Under the pieces are notes generated by a model. The model did not search any database. It saw nothing but the letters and a program-made list of their open reading frames with translations, and was not told the origin of the DNA. This document shows, piece after piece, positions 16,476-25,299 of a DNA stretch of 64,000 nt. A program made the position numbers and the translations under genes. The stretch is from Planctomycetota bacterium (GTDB taxonomy: Bacteria > Planctomycetota > B15-G4 > SIAN01). The DNA is taken from positions 1 through 64,000 of the forward strand of contig JAEUIC010000044.1 of NCBI GenBank assembly GCA_016795285.1, given 5' to 3'. The stretch's first letter is position 1. Each line of letters opens with the position of its first letter.

Positions 16476-17414
16476 ATGCGCTACCGACGACTCGGCTGGA
16501 GCAGCTGCAAGGTCTCGACGATCTCGCTCGGCAGCTGGCTCACGGTCGGCTGGACGATCGACCAGGCGACCACCAACGCGCTGGTGCGCGCCGCCTTCGA
16601 GGGGGGCGTCAACTTCGTCGACACCGCCGACGTCTACGCGCGCGGCGCCGCCGAGACGGCGTTGGGCGAGGCGCTCGCCCCGTTCCGCCGCTCCGACTAC
16701 GTGCTGGCCACCAAGTGCTTCTGGCCGATGAGCGACGGCGTCAACGACCGCGGCCTCTCGCGCAAGCACCTCTTCGAGTCGGTCCACGCGTCGCTGAAGC
16801 GCCTGCGCACCGACTACCTCGACCTGATGCAGTGCCATCGCTTCGACCCCGACACCAGCGTCGACGAAGTGGTCGACGCGATGACCGACCTGATCCGCGC
16901 CGGCAAGGTGCTCTATTGGGGCGTCTCGGTCTGGAGCGGGACGCAGATCGCCGACGCCGCGACGCGTGCCGCCGCGCGCCACGGCTACGCGCCGGTCACC
17001 AACCAGCCGCCCTACAACCTGCTCGAGCGCGACATCGAGAACGAGGTGATCCCGCGCAGCCGCGAGCACCGCGTGGCGCAGATCGTCTTCAGCCCGCTCG
17101 CGCAGGGGCTCCTCACCGGCAAGTACGCCGGCGGCCAGCTGCCGAGCGGCTCGCGCGCCGCCGACGACAAGAAGAACAGCTTCCTGAAGCCGAAGCTCAC
17201 CGCCTCCAGCATCGCCCGCGCCCAGAAGGTGGCCGACCTCGCGCGCGCCGCCGGCCTCTCCCCCGCCGCCGTCGCGCTGGCGTGGACGTTGCGCACCCCC
17301 GACGTCGCCTCGGCGATCGTCGGCGCTTCGCGCGTCGAGCAGCTGAAGGAGAACCTCGCCGCCGCCGACCTCGACCTGCCGAGCGACCTGCTGAAGGCGC
17401 TCGACGCGATCTAG
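16476..17414 (+). CDS. Aldo/keto reductase, Kv-beta/YghZ-like
   Basis: 312 aa, ATG 16476 preceded by GGGAGGAGG. A TIM-barrel NAD(P)H-dependent oxidoreductase. The catalytic tetrad can be read: Asp49 and Tyr54 in VDTADVY, Lys80 in LATKCFW and His121 in MQCHRFD. 'NQPPYNLLERDIE' and 'SPLAQGLLTGKYAGG' are typical of the potassium-channel beta-subunit-like and YghZ-like branch, and 'VASAIVGASRVEQLKENL' is the usual cofactor-binding end. Cytoplasmic; substrate unknown, probably small aldehydes. The lipoprotein gene follows after 30 bases and could be co-transcribed. Confidence 0.92.
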   Translation: MRYRRLGWSSCKVSTISLGSWLTVGWTIDQATTNALVRAAFEGGVNFVDTADVYARGAAETALGEALAPFRRSDYVLATKCFWPMSDGVNDRGLSRKHLFESVHASLKRLRTDYLDLMQCHRFDPDTSVDEVVDAMTDLIRAGKVLYWGVSVWSGTQIADAATRAAARHGYAPVTNQPPYNLLERDIENEVIPRSREHRVAQIVFSPLAQGLLTGKYAGGQLPSGSRAADDKKNSFLKPKLTASSIARAQKVADLARAAGLSPAAVALAWTLRTPDVASAIVGASRVEQLKENLAAADLDLPSDLLKALDAI

Positions 17415-17444
17415 CGCCGCGCCGCTCGCTACGATCGGCCGGCG

Positions 17445-18137
17445 ATGAATGCGCGCGCGCTGCTCCTGTTGCTCTCGCTCCTCGCTGCGGCCGGGTGCCA
17501 CGGCTACTACCCGCGTTGGCACTACGCGCCGAGCCACTCGGTCCACGCCGTCCACGTGAACGGCAGCGAGGAGCCACGCGCGGTGGTCGGCGCGCGCATC
17601 GTCGGCGTGCTGCGGCCCGAGGAGCTCGACGGCCAGGAGCTGCCGCGCCGCCTCCACGCGCGCCTCGAGGTGGAGAATCGCACCGCCGCGCCGCTCTCGC
17701 TCGACCCGCGCGCCGCCACGCTGCGCCCGTCGGGCGGCCGCACGCTCGCGCCGAGCGAGCAGGAGGCGCTCTCGGTGCCGCCGAACGAGTCGCGCCGGCT
17801 CGATCTCCACTTCCCGCTGCCCGACGCGGCGACGCTGGCCGACTCCGCCTACGACGAGGTGGAACTCGCGTGGCCGCTCCAGTTCGGCGAGCCGACCGGC
17901 GCCGACGCCCGCGCCGCCGGCGAGGGCGCGCTCACCTCGCGCGCGCTCTTTCGCCGCGTGAGCGTCTGGGCCTACGACGAGCCGTGGTACGGCGGCTACG
18001 GCCCGTACGGCGGCTGGTACGGCCGCGGCTACTACGACCCGTTCTGGCCGCGCTTCGATCCGTGGTGCGACGGGCCCGGAAGCTACGGCTTCTGGTGGCA
18101 CGTGACCGGCAGCGTCGCTCCCGCCGCGAGCCGCTGA
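17445..18137 (+). CDS. Lipoprotein of unknown function with Gly/Tyr-rich C-terminus
   Basis: 230 aa. Lipoprotein signal peptide with lipobox LAAAGC, lipidated Cys18. The middle part, 'LHARLEVENRTAAPLSLDPRAATLRPSGG' followed by 'SVPPNESRRLDLHFPLP', reads like a DUF4352-like immunoglobulin-type beta sandwich. The C-terminal stretch (YGGYGPYGGWYGRGYYD) is rich in Gly, Tyr and Trp and may be flexible or surface-binding. It ends four bases before the addB start, but functional linkage to AddAB is unlikely. Confidence 0.75.
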   Translation: MNARALLLLLSLLAAAGCHGYYPRWHYAPSHSVHAVHVNGSEEPRAVVGARIVGVLRPEELDGQELPRRLHARLEVENRTAAPLSLDPRAATLRPSGGRTLAPSEQEALSVPPNESRRLDLHFPLPDAATLADSAYDEVELAWPLQFGEPTGADARAAGEGALTSRALFRRVSVWAYDEPWYGGYGPYGGWYGRGYYDPFWPRFDPWCDGPGSYGFWWHVTGSVAPAASR

Positions 18138-18141
18138 GGCG

Positions 18142-21063
18142 ATGAGCGACGCGCGGGCGCCGACGGTCGTCCACGATCCCGACCCGCGCCGCCTCACCGC
18201 TGCGCTGATCGCCGCGCTGCGCCGAGCGCTCGCCGCCGCGCCGCGCGGCGCTCCCTTCACCGCGCCGTGGCTGGTGGTCGCGCCGACCGGCCGGCTGCGC
18301 GACCACCTGCAGTGGACAGCGACGCGCGAACTCGGCGCGACGGCCGGCGTCGAGTTCCTGCTCCACCGCGACCTCGCCGCGCGCGCGCTCGCCGCGGCAC
18401 GCACGCCCGCCCCGCGCCCGCTGCCGACGCCCTGGCTGCGGCTGCTGCTCGCGCCGCGGCTCGCCGCAGCGGAACGCGCGTCCGCCGACGCCCGCACGAG
18501 CGAGCTCGCCCGCTACCTCGCGGCGCAACCCTCCGCGCTCGGCCCGCTGCTCGCCACCTTCCGCGACTTGCGCGACAGCGGCGCCAGCGAGGCCGAACTC
18601 GCCGCCGTGGCGCCGCGCCTCTCCGCCACGGGAGCGGCGACGCTCGCCCTCTTCGCGCGGTACACGGAGCTGCTCGCGGAGCTCGCGCCGCTGCAGTTCG
18701 GCGATGGCGCCAGCGCGACGCGCGCCGCGGCCAACGTCGCGCCGCTCCCCGCCGCTCTGCTGCTCCACTACGGTGCCTACGAGCTCACCGGCGCGACGCG
18801 CGAGTTGATCGGTCGTACGCTCGCGGCGTGCGGCGGCACCTTCTTCGTGCCGACCCACGGCGCCGATCGACCGAGCCGCGCGCTCGCGGCCGCGCTCGAA
18901 CTCCGCGGAGCGAGCGACGCCGCCGCCACGAACTTCCCGCGGCCGACGCGCCTCGTCCGTTCGAGCGCCGCCACGCCGCGCGACGAACTGCGTGGCGCCT
19001 TGCGCCAGCTCCTCGCCTGGCATCACGAGGAGGCCATTCCGTTCGCCGAGATGGCGCTGCTGGTGCGCACGCCCGGCGCCTACGCGGAGCTCGCGGTCGC
19101 CGAAGCGGCCCTGCTCGACCTGCCGCTCGACGAGAGCTTCGACCGTCCGCTCCACGAGGCGCCGAGCGCGGCACGCCTCGCGCTGGCGCTGCGCCACCTG
19201 CGCGCGCCCGACGATCGCGTGCTGGCGCGCACCGTCGCGCGCCACTGGCCGGCGGAGTGGCCGGCGGCGGCGACGCTCGCCGAGGCGCTCGCGACGGGCG
19301 CGGGGTGCGCCGCGCGCCTGGCGCAGCTCGCCGCGTTGCTGCCCGCCGACGATCCCGCTGCGCGCGCGCTCGCCGCCGGCGCCGCGCTCGCCGACGAGCT
19401 CGCGCAGCTGCCTGCCGCCGCGCCGCTGCTGCGAAGCGGCGACGCCGCGCTCGAGCTCGCACTGGCGCTGCTCGACGAGGCGGCGCCGGCGAGGCGCGGC
19501 GGCGCGCTCCAGCTGCTCGAGCTCCACCAGGCGCGCGCGCTGCCGTTGCGGCGCGCGATCTGGATCGGCCTCAACGAGCGGCTCTTCCCGCGCCAGGGCA
19601 ACGAGGACTTCTTCCTCTGCGATCGCGACCGCGCGCTGCTCCGCGACGCGACCGGACGCCCGCTCGCGCTCCACTCCGACGCGAGCGACGACGAGCAGCT
19701 GCTCGGGGCGACGGCGATCGCGGCGGTCGGCGAGGAGCTCCACCTCTCCTGCGCCCGCAGCGACGGCGACCGCGAGCTCGCCCGCTCGCCCTGGCTCGAC
19801 GCGCTGGCGCCCGACGCGCGCGAGCAGGCCACGTCGCGCCATCCGCTGACGCAGCTCGTGGAGCGCCACGCGGCGACCGGGCTGCTCACCGCGGTCGAAG
19901 CGCAGCTGCTGGCGCTGCCGCCGGGCGGCGCCCCGCGTTGCGAGCGGACCGAGCTGCTCGGCGCCGACCCGAGCCTCCTCGCCCGCGCCTTCGCGCGCGC
20001 CGCCGTCACCGAGTCGGCGAGCGCCGAGTCGCTCGACTACGACGGCGACGTCGGCCCGCTCGTGCTGCCGATCGCCAGTCCGAGCCGCTTCGAGCGGCTC
20101 GGGCGCTGCCCGCTGCAGCACCTCTTCGCCGACGTGCTGTCGATCCGCGAGCCGCCCGAGGAGCCGACCAGCGGCGAGCTCACCGCGGCGCTGCGCGGCT
20201 CGCTCTTCCATCGCGCGCTCGAACGGCTGGCGCGCGCGCACTTCACGCCGGCGCCGCCGCGCCCGCCGCCGCTCGGCCACGCCGACCGCGGCGCCTTCGA
20301 GGTCGCGCTGGTCGAGGAGCTTGCCGGCCACCTCGACGCGCTGCTCGACACGCGCGAGTTCGCCGGCGCGCTCGCGCCGGTGCTGCGACCGCTGCGCGTC
20401 GACTGCTTCAGCCGCGAGCTCGCCCGCTTCGTGCTGCGCGATTGGGAGCGCCTCGCCGCGCTCGGGATCGTCGCCGCCGACCACGAGTTCGCGGCGCGCG
20501 TCGACGTCGGCGCGCCCGATTGGCCGCTCTGGCTGCAGATGCGCTTCGATCGCATCGCGCGCGCCGCCGACGGCCGCGAGCGGGTCGGCGACTTCAAGTC
20601 GGCGCGCCGCCTCGCCGCCAAGGCGAGCATGACCGGCGCGCTGCGCGGCAGCGAGCTGCAGCTCGTCCTCTACGGACGGGCGCGCGAGGCGGCCGGCGCC
20701 ACGCTCGCCGGACTCGAGCTCTACTCGCTCCACCCGCGCGCCACCGCCGACGCCGACGCGGAGGGTGACGAGTGGCTCGAGGAGTTCGACCTCGACGCGC
20801 TCCACGAGTTCGCCGGCGAGCTGCAGGCGACGCTCGAGACGCTCGACCAGTTGCGCACGAGCGGCGCCTTCCCGCTCGCCGGCGAGCGCGGCGGCGAGCG
20901 CGGCCCGTGCGGCAGCTGCGCCTATCGGTTGGCGTGCCGCCACGCGCACGGACCGACGCGCGCGCGCAACGCGGCGGCGGCCGGCCATCGCGGCTGGTAC
21001 GCGCTCGGCCACAAGGGGGTGCGCGCGCTGCGCAAGGGGCGCGAGGCGGAGGGCGAGGCATGA
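18142..21063 (+). CDS. addB: AddB-like subunit of an AddAB helicase-nuclease
   Basis: 973 aa. Start ATG 18142 with GAGG upstream. The N-terminal two thirds have the diverged UvrD/Rep-like helicase fold of AddB without a recognisable Walker A (the position reads VVAPTGRLRDHL). The C-terminal third is a RecB-family PD-(D/E)XK nuclease: 'MRFDRIARA', 'RVGDFKSARR' and 'LQLVLYGRA'. Four cysteines at residues 656, 923, 926 and 932 reproduce the AddB iron-sulphur pattern (one distant Cys, then C-x2-C-x5-C). With AddA it unwinds and resects double-strand breaks up to a Chi-like sequence for RecA loading. Its stop overlaps the addA start (ATGA). The protein is shorter than Bacillus AddB. Confidence 0.85.
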   Translation: MSDARAPTVVHDPDPRRLTAALIAALRRALAAAPRGAPFTAPWLVVAPTGRLRDHLQWTATRELGATAGVEFLLHRDLAARALAAARTPAPRPLPTPWLRLLLAPRLAAAERASADARTSELARYLAAQPSALGPLLATFRDLRDSGASEAELAAVAPRLSATGAATLALFARYTELLAELAPLQFGDGASATRAAANVAPLPAALLLHYGAYELTGATRELIGRTLAACGGTFFVPTHGADRPSRALAAALELRGASDAAATNFPRPTRLVRSSAATPRDELRGALRQLLAWHHEEAIPFAEMALLVRTPGAYAELAVAEAALLDLPLDESFDRPLHEAPSAARLALALRHLRAPDDRVLARTVARHWPAEWPAAATLAEALATGAGCAARLAQLAALLPADDPAARALAAGAALADELAQLPAAAPLLRSGDAALELALALLDEAAPARRGGALQLLELHQARALPLRRAIWIGLNERLFPRQGNEDFFLCDRDRALLRDATGRPLALHSDASDDEQLLGATAIAAVGEELHLSCARSDGDRELARSPWLDALAPDAREQATSRHPLTQLVERHAATGLLTAVEAQLLALPPGGAPRCERTELLGADPSLLARAFARAAVTESASAESLDYDGDVGPLVLPIASPSRFERLGRCPLQHLFADVLSIREPPEEPTSGELTAALRGSLFHRALERLARAHFTPAPPRPPPLGHADRGAFEVALVEELAGHLDALLDTREFAGALAPVLRPLRVDCFSRELARFVLRDWERLAALGIVAADHEFAARVDVGAPDWPLWLQMRFDRIARAADGRERVGDFKSARRLAAKASMTGALRGSELQLVLYGRAREAAGATLAGLELYSLHPRATADADAEGDEWLEEFDLDALHEFAGELQATLETLDQLRTSGAFPLAGERGGERGPCGSCAYRLACRHAHGPTRARNAAAAGHRGWYALGHKGVRALRKGREAEGEA

Positions 21064-24000
21064 GCGGCGCGCCGCAGGAACGCGCGCCGCTCCACGGATC
21101 GGCGCCAGTCGCGCTGCCCGACGCCGAGGCGCGGCGGCGCGCTGCCACCGACTTCGCGGTGAACCTCTCGGTCACCGCGGGCGCCGGTTCCGGCAAGACG
21201 AGCCTGCTGATCGAGCGGCTGCTCGAAGCGCTGCTGGTGCGCGGCATCCCGCTCGAGCGGATCGCGGCGATCACCTTCACCGACAAGGCGGCCGGCGAGA
21301 TGCGCAGCCGCCTCGCCGGCGCGCTCGCCGCCGTCGCCGACGCGGGCGAGACGGCGCCGAGCGGCCCGGCCGGTCGCGTGCTGGCGCGCGCCGCCGTCGC
21401 GGGCAGCGCCTCGCCCGCGCTGCTGCGCCAGCGCGCCCGCCTCGCGCGCGACGCGACGCCGCGCGTGACGACGCTGCACGCCTTCGCGCTGGCGCTGCTC
21501 CACCGCCACCCGATCGAGGCGCAAGTGCCGGCCGGCGTCGCGATCGAGCTCGGCGACGGCTTCGCGCGCCACGTGCGCGCGCAGTTGCCGCCGCTGATCG
21601 AGGCGGCGCTGCGGCGCGGCGACGCGGCGGCGCGCGCGGCGCTGGCGGAACTCGAGAGCGACGACCTCGCCGACCTCGTCGCGCGGCTCGCCTGGTTGCC
21701 CGAAGCGGCCGCCGCCGCGCCGCCCGAGCTGATCGGCCGCTGGTTCGATCCGTTCGAACGCGAACTCGCCGAAGCGCGCCTGCAGCTGCCCGAGCCGCGC
21801 GGCCGGAGCGGCGCGCTCCACGAGCAGTGGGACGAAGCGCTCGCGGCGATGCGCTGGTGGCGCGAGCAGGCGGCGAGTGCGCAGCGCGCCGAGTTGCCCG
21901 CGCGGCTGCGAGCGACGCTCGACCCGTGGAAGAAGACCTCGACGGCGAGCCCGGCGGGCGCGACCTGCGACCTCCCCCGCTGCCGGGAGCTGCTCGATCG
22001 CGCGCGCAAGCGGCTGCGCGCCCTGCTCGCGTGGGACGAGAGGCGCGTCGCGGCGCTGCTCGCGGCGCTGCTGCCGTGGGCGGCCGAGCTGCGCCGCTCG
22101 TTCCTCGCCGGCGGCTCCATCGCCGCCGATGGCGCGCTGGCGCTGGCGACCGCGCTGCTCGCCCACCATCCGCAGGTGCGGCGCGAGGAGGCCCAGCGGC
22201 TCGACCTGCTGCTGGTCGACGAGTTCCAGGACACCGATGCGCTGCAGCGCGACCTCGTCTTCTTCCTCTGCGAGCAGGGCGATGCGCCGCCCGCCGCCCG
22301 CGCCGCCGACGTGCAGCTGGCGCCGGGCCGCCTCTTCCTGGTCGGCGATCCGAAGCAGTCGATCTACCGCTTCCGCGGCGCCGACCTCGACGTCTGGAGC
22401 GAGACGCGCCGCTGGCTGCTCGCGCAAGGCGGCGCCGAACTCGTGCTGACCACCAGCTTCCGCAGTCCCGAGCAGCTGGTCGCGCCGCTCAACTCCTGGT
22501 TCGCCGCGTGGCGCGATCCCGCGAACGACGCCGAGCCGCCGTTCGAGCCGCTGCACGCCGCGCGCGGCAGCGATCCAACGGCTGGCGTCGAGTGGTGGCA
22601 GGTCGAGCGCGGCGACGGCGAGGAGGGGGCCGACGCGCGCGCCGAGGCGGAGGGGCGCGCCATCGCCGACGCGATCGCGCAGGCGATGGCGCCGCGGGAC
22701 GGCGCTGCGCCCGCCGACGGAGCGCGCCCGAAGCTGCGCGACCACGTGATCCTCTTGCGGCGGCTCGCGCAGCTGCCCGCCTTCGCCGGCCCGTTGCGCG
22801 ATCGCGGGATCCCCTTCACGGTGAGCGGCGGCCGAACCTTCGCGCAGCGCAGCGAGATCGGCGAGCTCGCCTCGCTGCTGCTCGCCGCTGCCGCGCCCGA
22901 CGACGAGATCGCGGCGCTCGGCGCCTTGCGCGGACCGCTCGGCAACCTCGCCGATCGCGAGCTGCGCGCGCTGCAGCAGTGGCGCGGGACGCTCCGCTGG
23001 CCGGCGCTGCGCGACTGTCCGCTGCCCGCGGTGCGCGACCTCGTCGTGCGACTCGACGCGCTCGCCGCCGACCTCGCGCAGCGGCCGCTCGCCGCGGCGC
23101 TCCACCGCTTCGTCGAGCAGTCGGAGCTGCTGCCCGCCTGCGCCTTCGCGCGCGACGGCGAGCAGCGCATCGCCAACGTGCGCAAGCTCGCCGACCAGGT
23201 CGAGCGGCGCGCGCGCGCGCACGGGCTGCCGCTCGCGGAGGCGGTGCGCGAGGTGCTCGGGCTCGACGACGAGACGGAGGGCGAGGCGGAGCGGGCGCTC
23301 GCCGACGACGAGCTCGACGCGGTGCGCATCCTCACCATCCACGCCGCGAAGGGGCTCGAGTTCGACACGGTCTGGCTGCCCGACCTCGGCAGCAAGCCGG
23401 GGGACGCGCGCACGCAGCCGCTCGCCGCCGCATGGCTCGCGACGGCGGATGGGCCGCAGCTCGCGGTGCGATTGCAGCCGCGCGCCGCGCCGCCCGCCGC
23501 CAACGCCGCGCGGCTGCTGCGCGAGGAGCGCGACGCCGCCCATCGCAGCGCCGAGTCGAAGCGGCTGCTCTACGTGGCGATGACGCGCGCGATGCGCCGA
23601 CTCATCCTCGTCGAGTGCAAGAAGGGCGACGGCAAGCGCGAGGCGCAGAGCTTCGCCGCAGCGCTCGAGCGCCACCGGCCGCCGACCGTCGTGCAGCGCA
23701 CGCTGCCGCTGCCGGAGCGCCGCTTCGCCGAGCCGGCCCCGCCGCCGCTTTCGCGCGACGCGGCGGAGGCGGCCGTCCGCGCGTGCGAGCAGGCGATCGC
23801 TGCGGCGCGCGCGGCGCCTCCGCGCTTCGGGCGCCCCTCCGCGCACGACGCGGCGCCCCACCTCGGCGAGCAGCGCGATCTCGACGAGCTCGACATCGGC
23901 GACCAGGACCACGCCGCCGACGCGCGCGCCGCGCTGCTGCCCGGCGCACCGCGCGACCACGCGATGGAGCTCGGCACGGTCGCCCACCTCGCGCTGGCGG

Positions 24001-24422
24001 AACGCGGGCCGCAGCTGGCGCCCGACGCCGCCGCGATCGCGCGCGCCGTCGCCGCGGTGGCCGGAGGCGGCGCGGCGGCCGCGGCGCTGCAAGCCGAGGC
24101 CGAGCGGCTGCTGCTCGGCGCGCCGGCACGCGCGCTCTACGCGGCGCTCGCCGGCGTGCGCACGGTCGCGATCGAGCTGCCCCTCACGCTCTGGCGCGAC
24201 GAGCGCTGCTGGCGCGGCGCCGCCGACCTCCTCTTCGCCGACGGCGACGCGCTGGTGATCGGCGACTGGAAGAGCGATGCGGACGACGACGCCGAGCGCC
24301 TGCGCGAGCGCCACCGGCCGCAGCTCGCGCTCTACCGCGACGCGCTCGCCGCGGCGTGGGGCGTCGCGCCGCCGCGCCTCGAGCTGCTCCTGTTGCGCCA
24401 CGGTCGCCGGCTCATCGTCTGA
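21060..24422 (+). CDS. addA: AddA/RecB-like UvrD-family helicase-nuclease
   Basis: 1120 aa, start overlapping the addB stop by four bases. Helicase motifs in order: Walker A GAGSGKT (41-47), 'ITFTDKAAGEMRSR', 'VTTLHAFAL', Walker B 'LLVDEFQDTD' (Asp387-Glu388), 'LVGDPKQSIYRFRGADL', 'LTTSFRS', 'ILTIHAAKGLEFDTVWLP', 'KRLLYVAMTRAMRRL'. The C-terminal nuclease reads VIGDWKSDADD (Asp1069, Lys1071) and 'PQLALYRDAL'. This is the motor and nuclease subunit of AddAB for recombinational repair. Length and order are normal for the family. Confidence 0.9.
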   Translation: MSGAPQERAPLHGSAPVALPDAEARRRAATDFAVNLSVTAGAGSGKTSLLIERLLEALLVRGIPLERIAAITFTDKAAGEMRSRLAGALAAVADAGETAPSGPAGRVLARAAVAGSASPALLRQRARLARDATPRVTTLHAFALALLHRHPIEAQVPAGVAIELGDGFARHVRAQLPPLIEAALRRGDAAARAALAELESDDLADLVARLAWLPEAAAAAPPELIGRWFDPFERELAEARLQLPEPRGRSGALHEQWDEALAAMRWWREQAASAQRAELPARLRATLDPWKKTSTASPAGATCDLPRCRELLDRARKRLRALLAWDERRVAALLAALLPWAAELRRSFLAGGSIAADGALALATALLAHHPQVRREEAQRLDLLLVDEFQDTDALQRDLVFFLCEQGDAPPAARAADVQLAPGRLFLVGDPKQSIYRFRGADLDVWSETRRWLLAQGGAELVLTTSFRSPEQLVAPLNSWFAAWRDPANDAEPPFEPLHAARGSDPTAGVEWWQVERGDGEEGADARAEAEGRAIADAIAQAMAPRDGAAPADGARPKLRDHVILLRRLAQLPAFAGPLRDRGIPFTVSGGRTFAQRSEIGELASLLLAAAAPDDEIAALGALRGPLGNLADRELRALQQWRGTLRWPALRDCPLPAVRDLVVRLDALAADLAQRPLAAALHRFVEQSELLPACAFARDGEQRIANVRKLADQVERRARAHGLPLAEAVREVLGLDDETEGEAERALADDELDAVRILTIHAAKGLEFDTVWLPDLGSKPGDARTQPLAAAWLATADGPQLAVRLQPRAAPPAANAARLLREERDAAHRSAESKRLLYVAMTRAMRRLILVECKKGDGKREAQSFAAALERHRPPTVVQRTLPLPERRFAEPAPPPLSRDAAEAAVRACEQAIAAARAAPPRFGRPSAHDAAPHLGEQRDLDELDIGDQDHAADARAALLPGAPRDHAMELGTVAHLALAERGPQLAPDAAAIARAVAAVAGGGAAAAALQAEAERLLLGAPARALYAALAGVRTVAIELPLTLWRDERCWRGAADLLFADGDALVIGDWKSDADDDAERLRERHRPQLALYRDALAAAWGVAPPRLELLLLRHGRRLIV

Positions 24423-24493
24423 GCTCGGCGACGCCCCGGCCGCCCCGGGGCGCGCCGCGATGGAACGGCGCGAGCGCTACACTCCTCGCCCCC

Positions 24494-25291
24494 ATGACGA
24501 ACCACCCCTTCACCCCGTCGATCGGCCGCTTCGAATGGCTCGGCGCCCCGCGTGCGCGGCTCGCGCTGCTGATCGTCGCGCCCCATCCCGATGACGAAGT
24601 GATCGGCCCCGGCGGCCGCGCCTGCCTCGAAGCGGGCGAAGGAGTGGGCGCGATCGTGGTGACCGACGGCGCGCGCGGCGCCGGCGGCCGCAGCGAGCCG
24701 GGTCTCGCGGCGCGCCGCGAGGAGGAGGCGCTCGCCGGCCTGCGCGCGGTGCACGCGAGCTTCGGCTGGCTGCTGCGCCTGCCGAGCAGCGCGCTGCAGG
24801 CCGATCCGGCGGGCGCCGCGGCAAGCGCCATCGCCGCCGCCATCGCCGCCTTCGCGCCGCGCGTGGTGGTCACCACGTCGCCCTACGAACGCCACCCGAC
24901 CCACCTCGCGACGACGCGCGCCACCCTCGCGGCGGTGCGGCGCAGCACGCCGCGCCCCCACCTCGAGGGGTTCCCGGTCTGGGACCCCGTGCCGGGCCAC
25001 GCCGGCGTGCGCGAAGTCGAGGTCGGCCGCGTGCTGGAGCAGAAGCTCGCCGCCGTCCGCTGCCACGCGAGCCAGTGCGCCGATCGTCCGTTCGCCGAGG
25101 CGTCGCGCGCGCAGATGGAGCGCGACGGCACCCTCTCCGAGCTGACCGGCAGCGGCGGCACCCGCTTCGTCGAGCGCTACCTCGACCTCGACGAGCTCGC
25201 CGCACCGGGCGCGCCGACGCTGCGCCACTGGCTCACCCGCCGCTTCGAGGCCGACCTCGACCTGCGCCTCGGCGCCGGTCGCACCGACTGA
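24494..25291 (+). CDS. LmbE/PIG-L-type deacetylase
   Basis: 265 aa, ATG 24494. The zinc-binding family signature 'VAPHPDDEVIGPGG' (His31, Asp33, Asp34) is intact, and a downstream 'HPTHLATT' supplies the third ligand. The family removes N-acetyl groups from sugars such as GlcNAc-inositol or GlcNAc-malate (bacillithiol, mycothiol), or acts in glycolipid and antibiotic pathways. No glycosyltransferase or thiol-synthesis partner lies nearby, so the substrate is open. The proline dehydrogenase-like gene begins nine bases after its stop, suggesting co-transcription. Confidence 0.88.
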   Translation: MTNHPFTPSIGRFEWLGAPRARLALLIVAPHPDDEVIGPGGRACLEAGEGVGAIVVTDGARGAGGRSEPGLAARREEEALAGLRAVHASFGWLLRLPSSALQADPAGAAASAIAAAIAAFAPRVVVTTSPYERHPTHLATTRATLAAVRRSTPRPHLEGFPVWDPVPGHAGVREVEVGRVLEQKLAAVRCHASQCADRPFAEASRAQMERDGTLSELTGSGGTRFVERYLDLDELAAPGAPTLRHWLTRRFEADLDLRLGAGRTD

Positions 25292-25299
25292 GGCCCCCC

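Noticed and set aside
20922..24401. A minus-strand frame of about 1150 codons opposite addA
   Set aside because: Helicase and nuclease motifs are all on the plus strand; the reverse frame has no recognisable domain.
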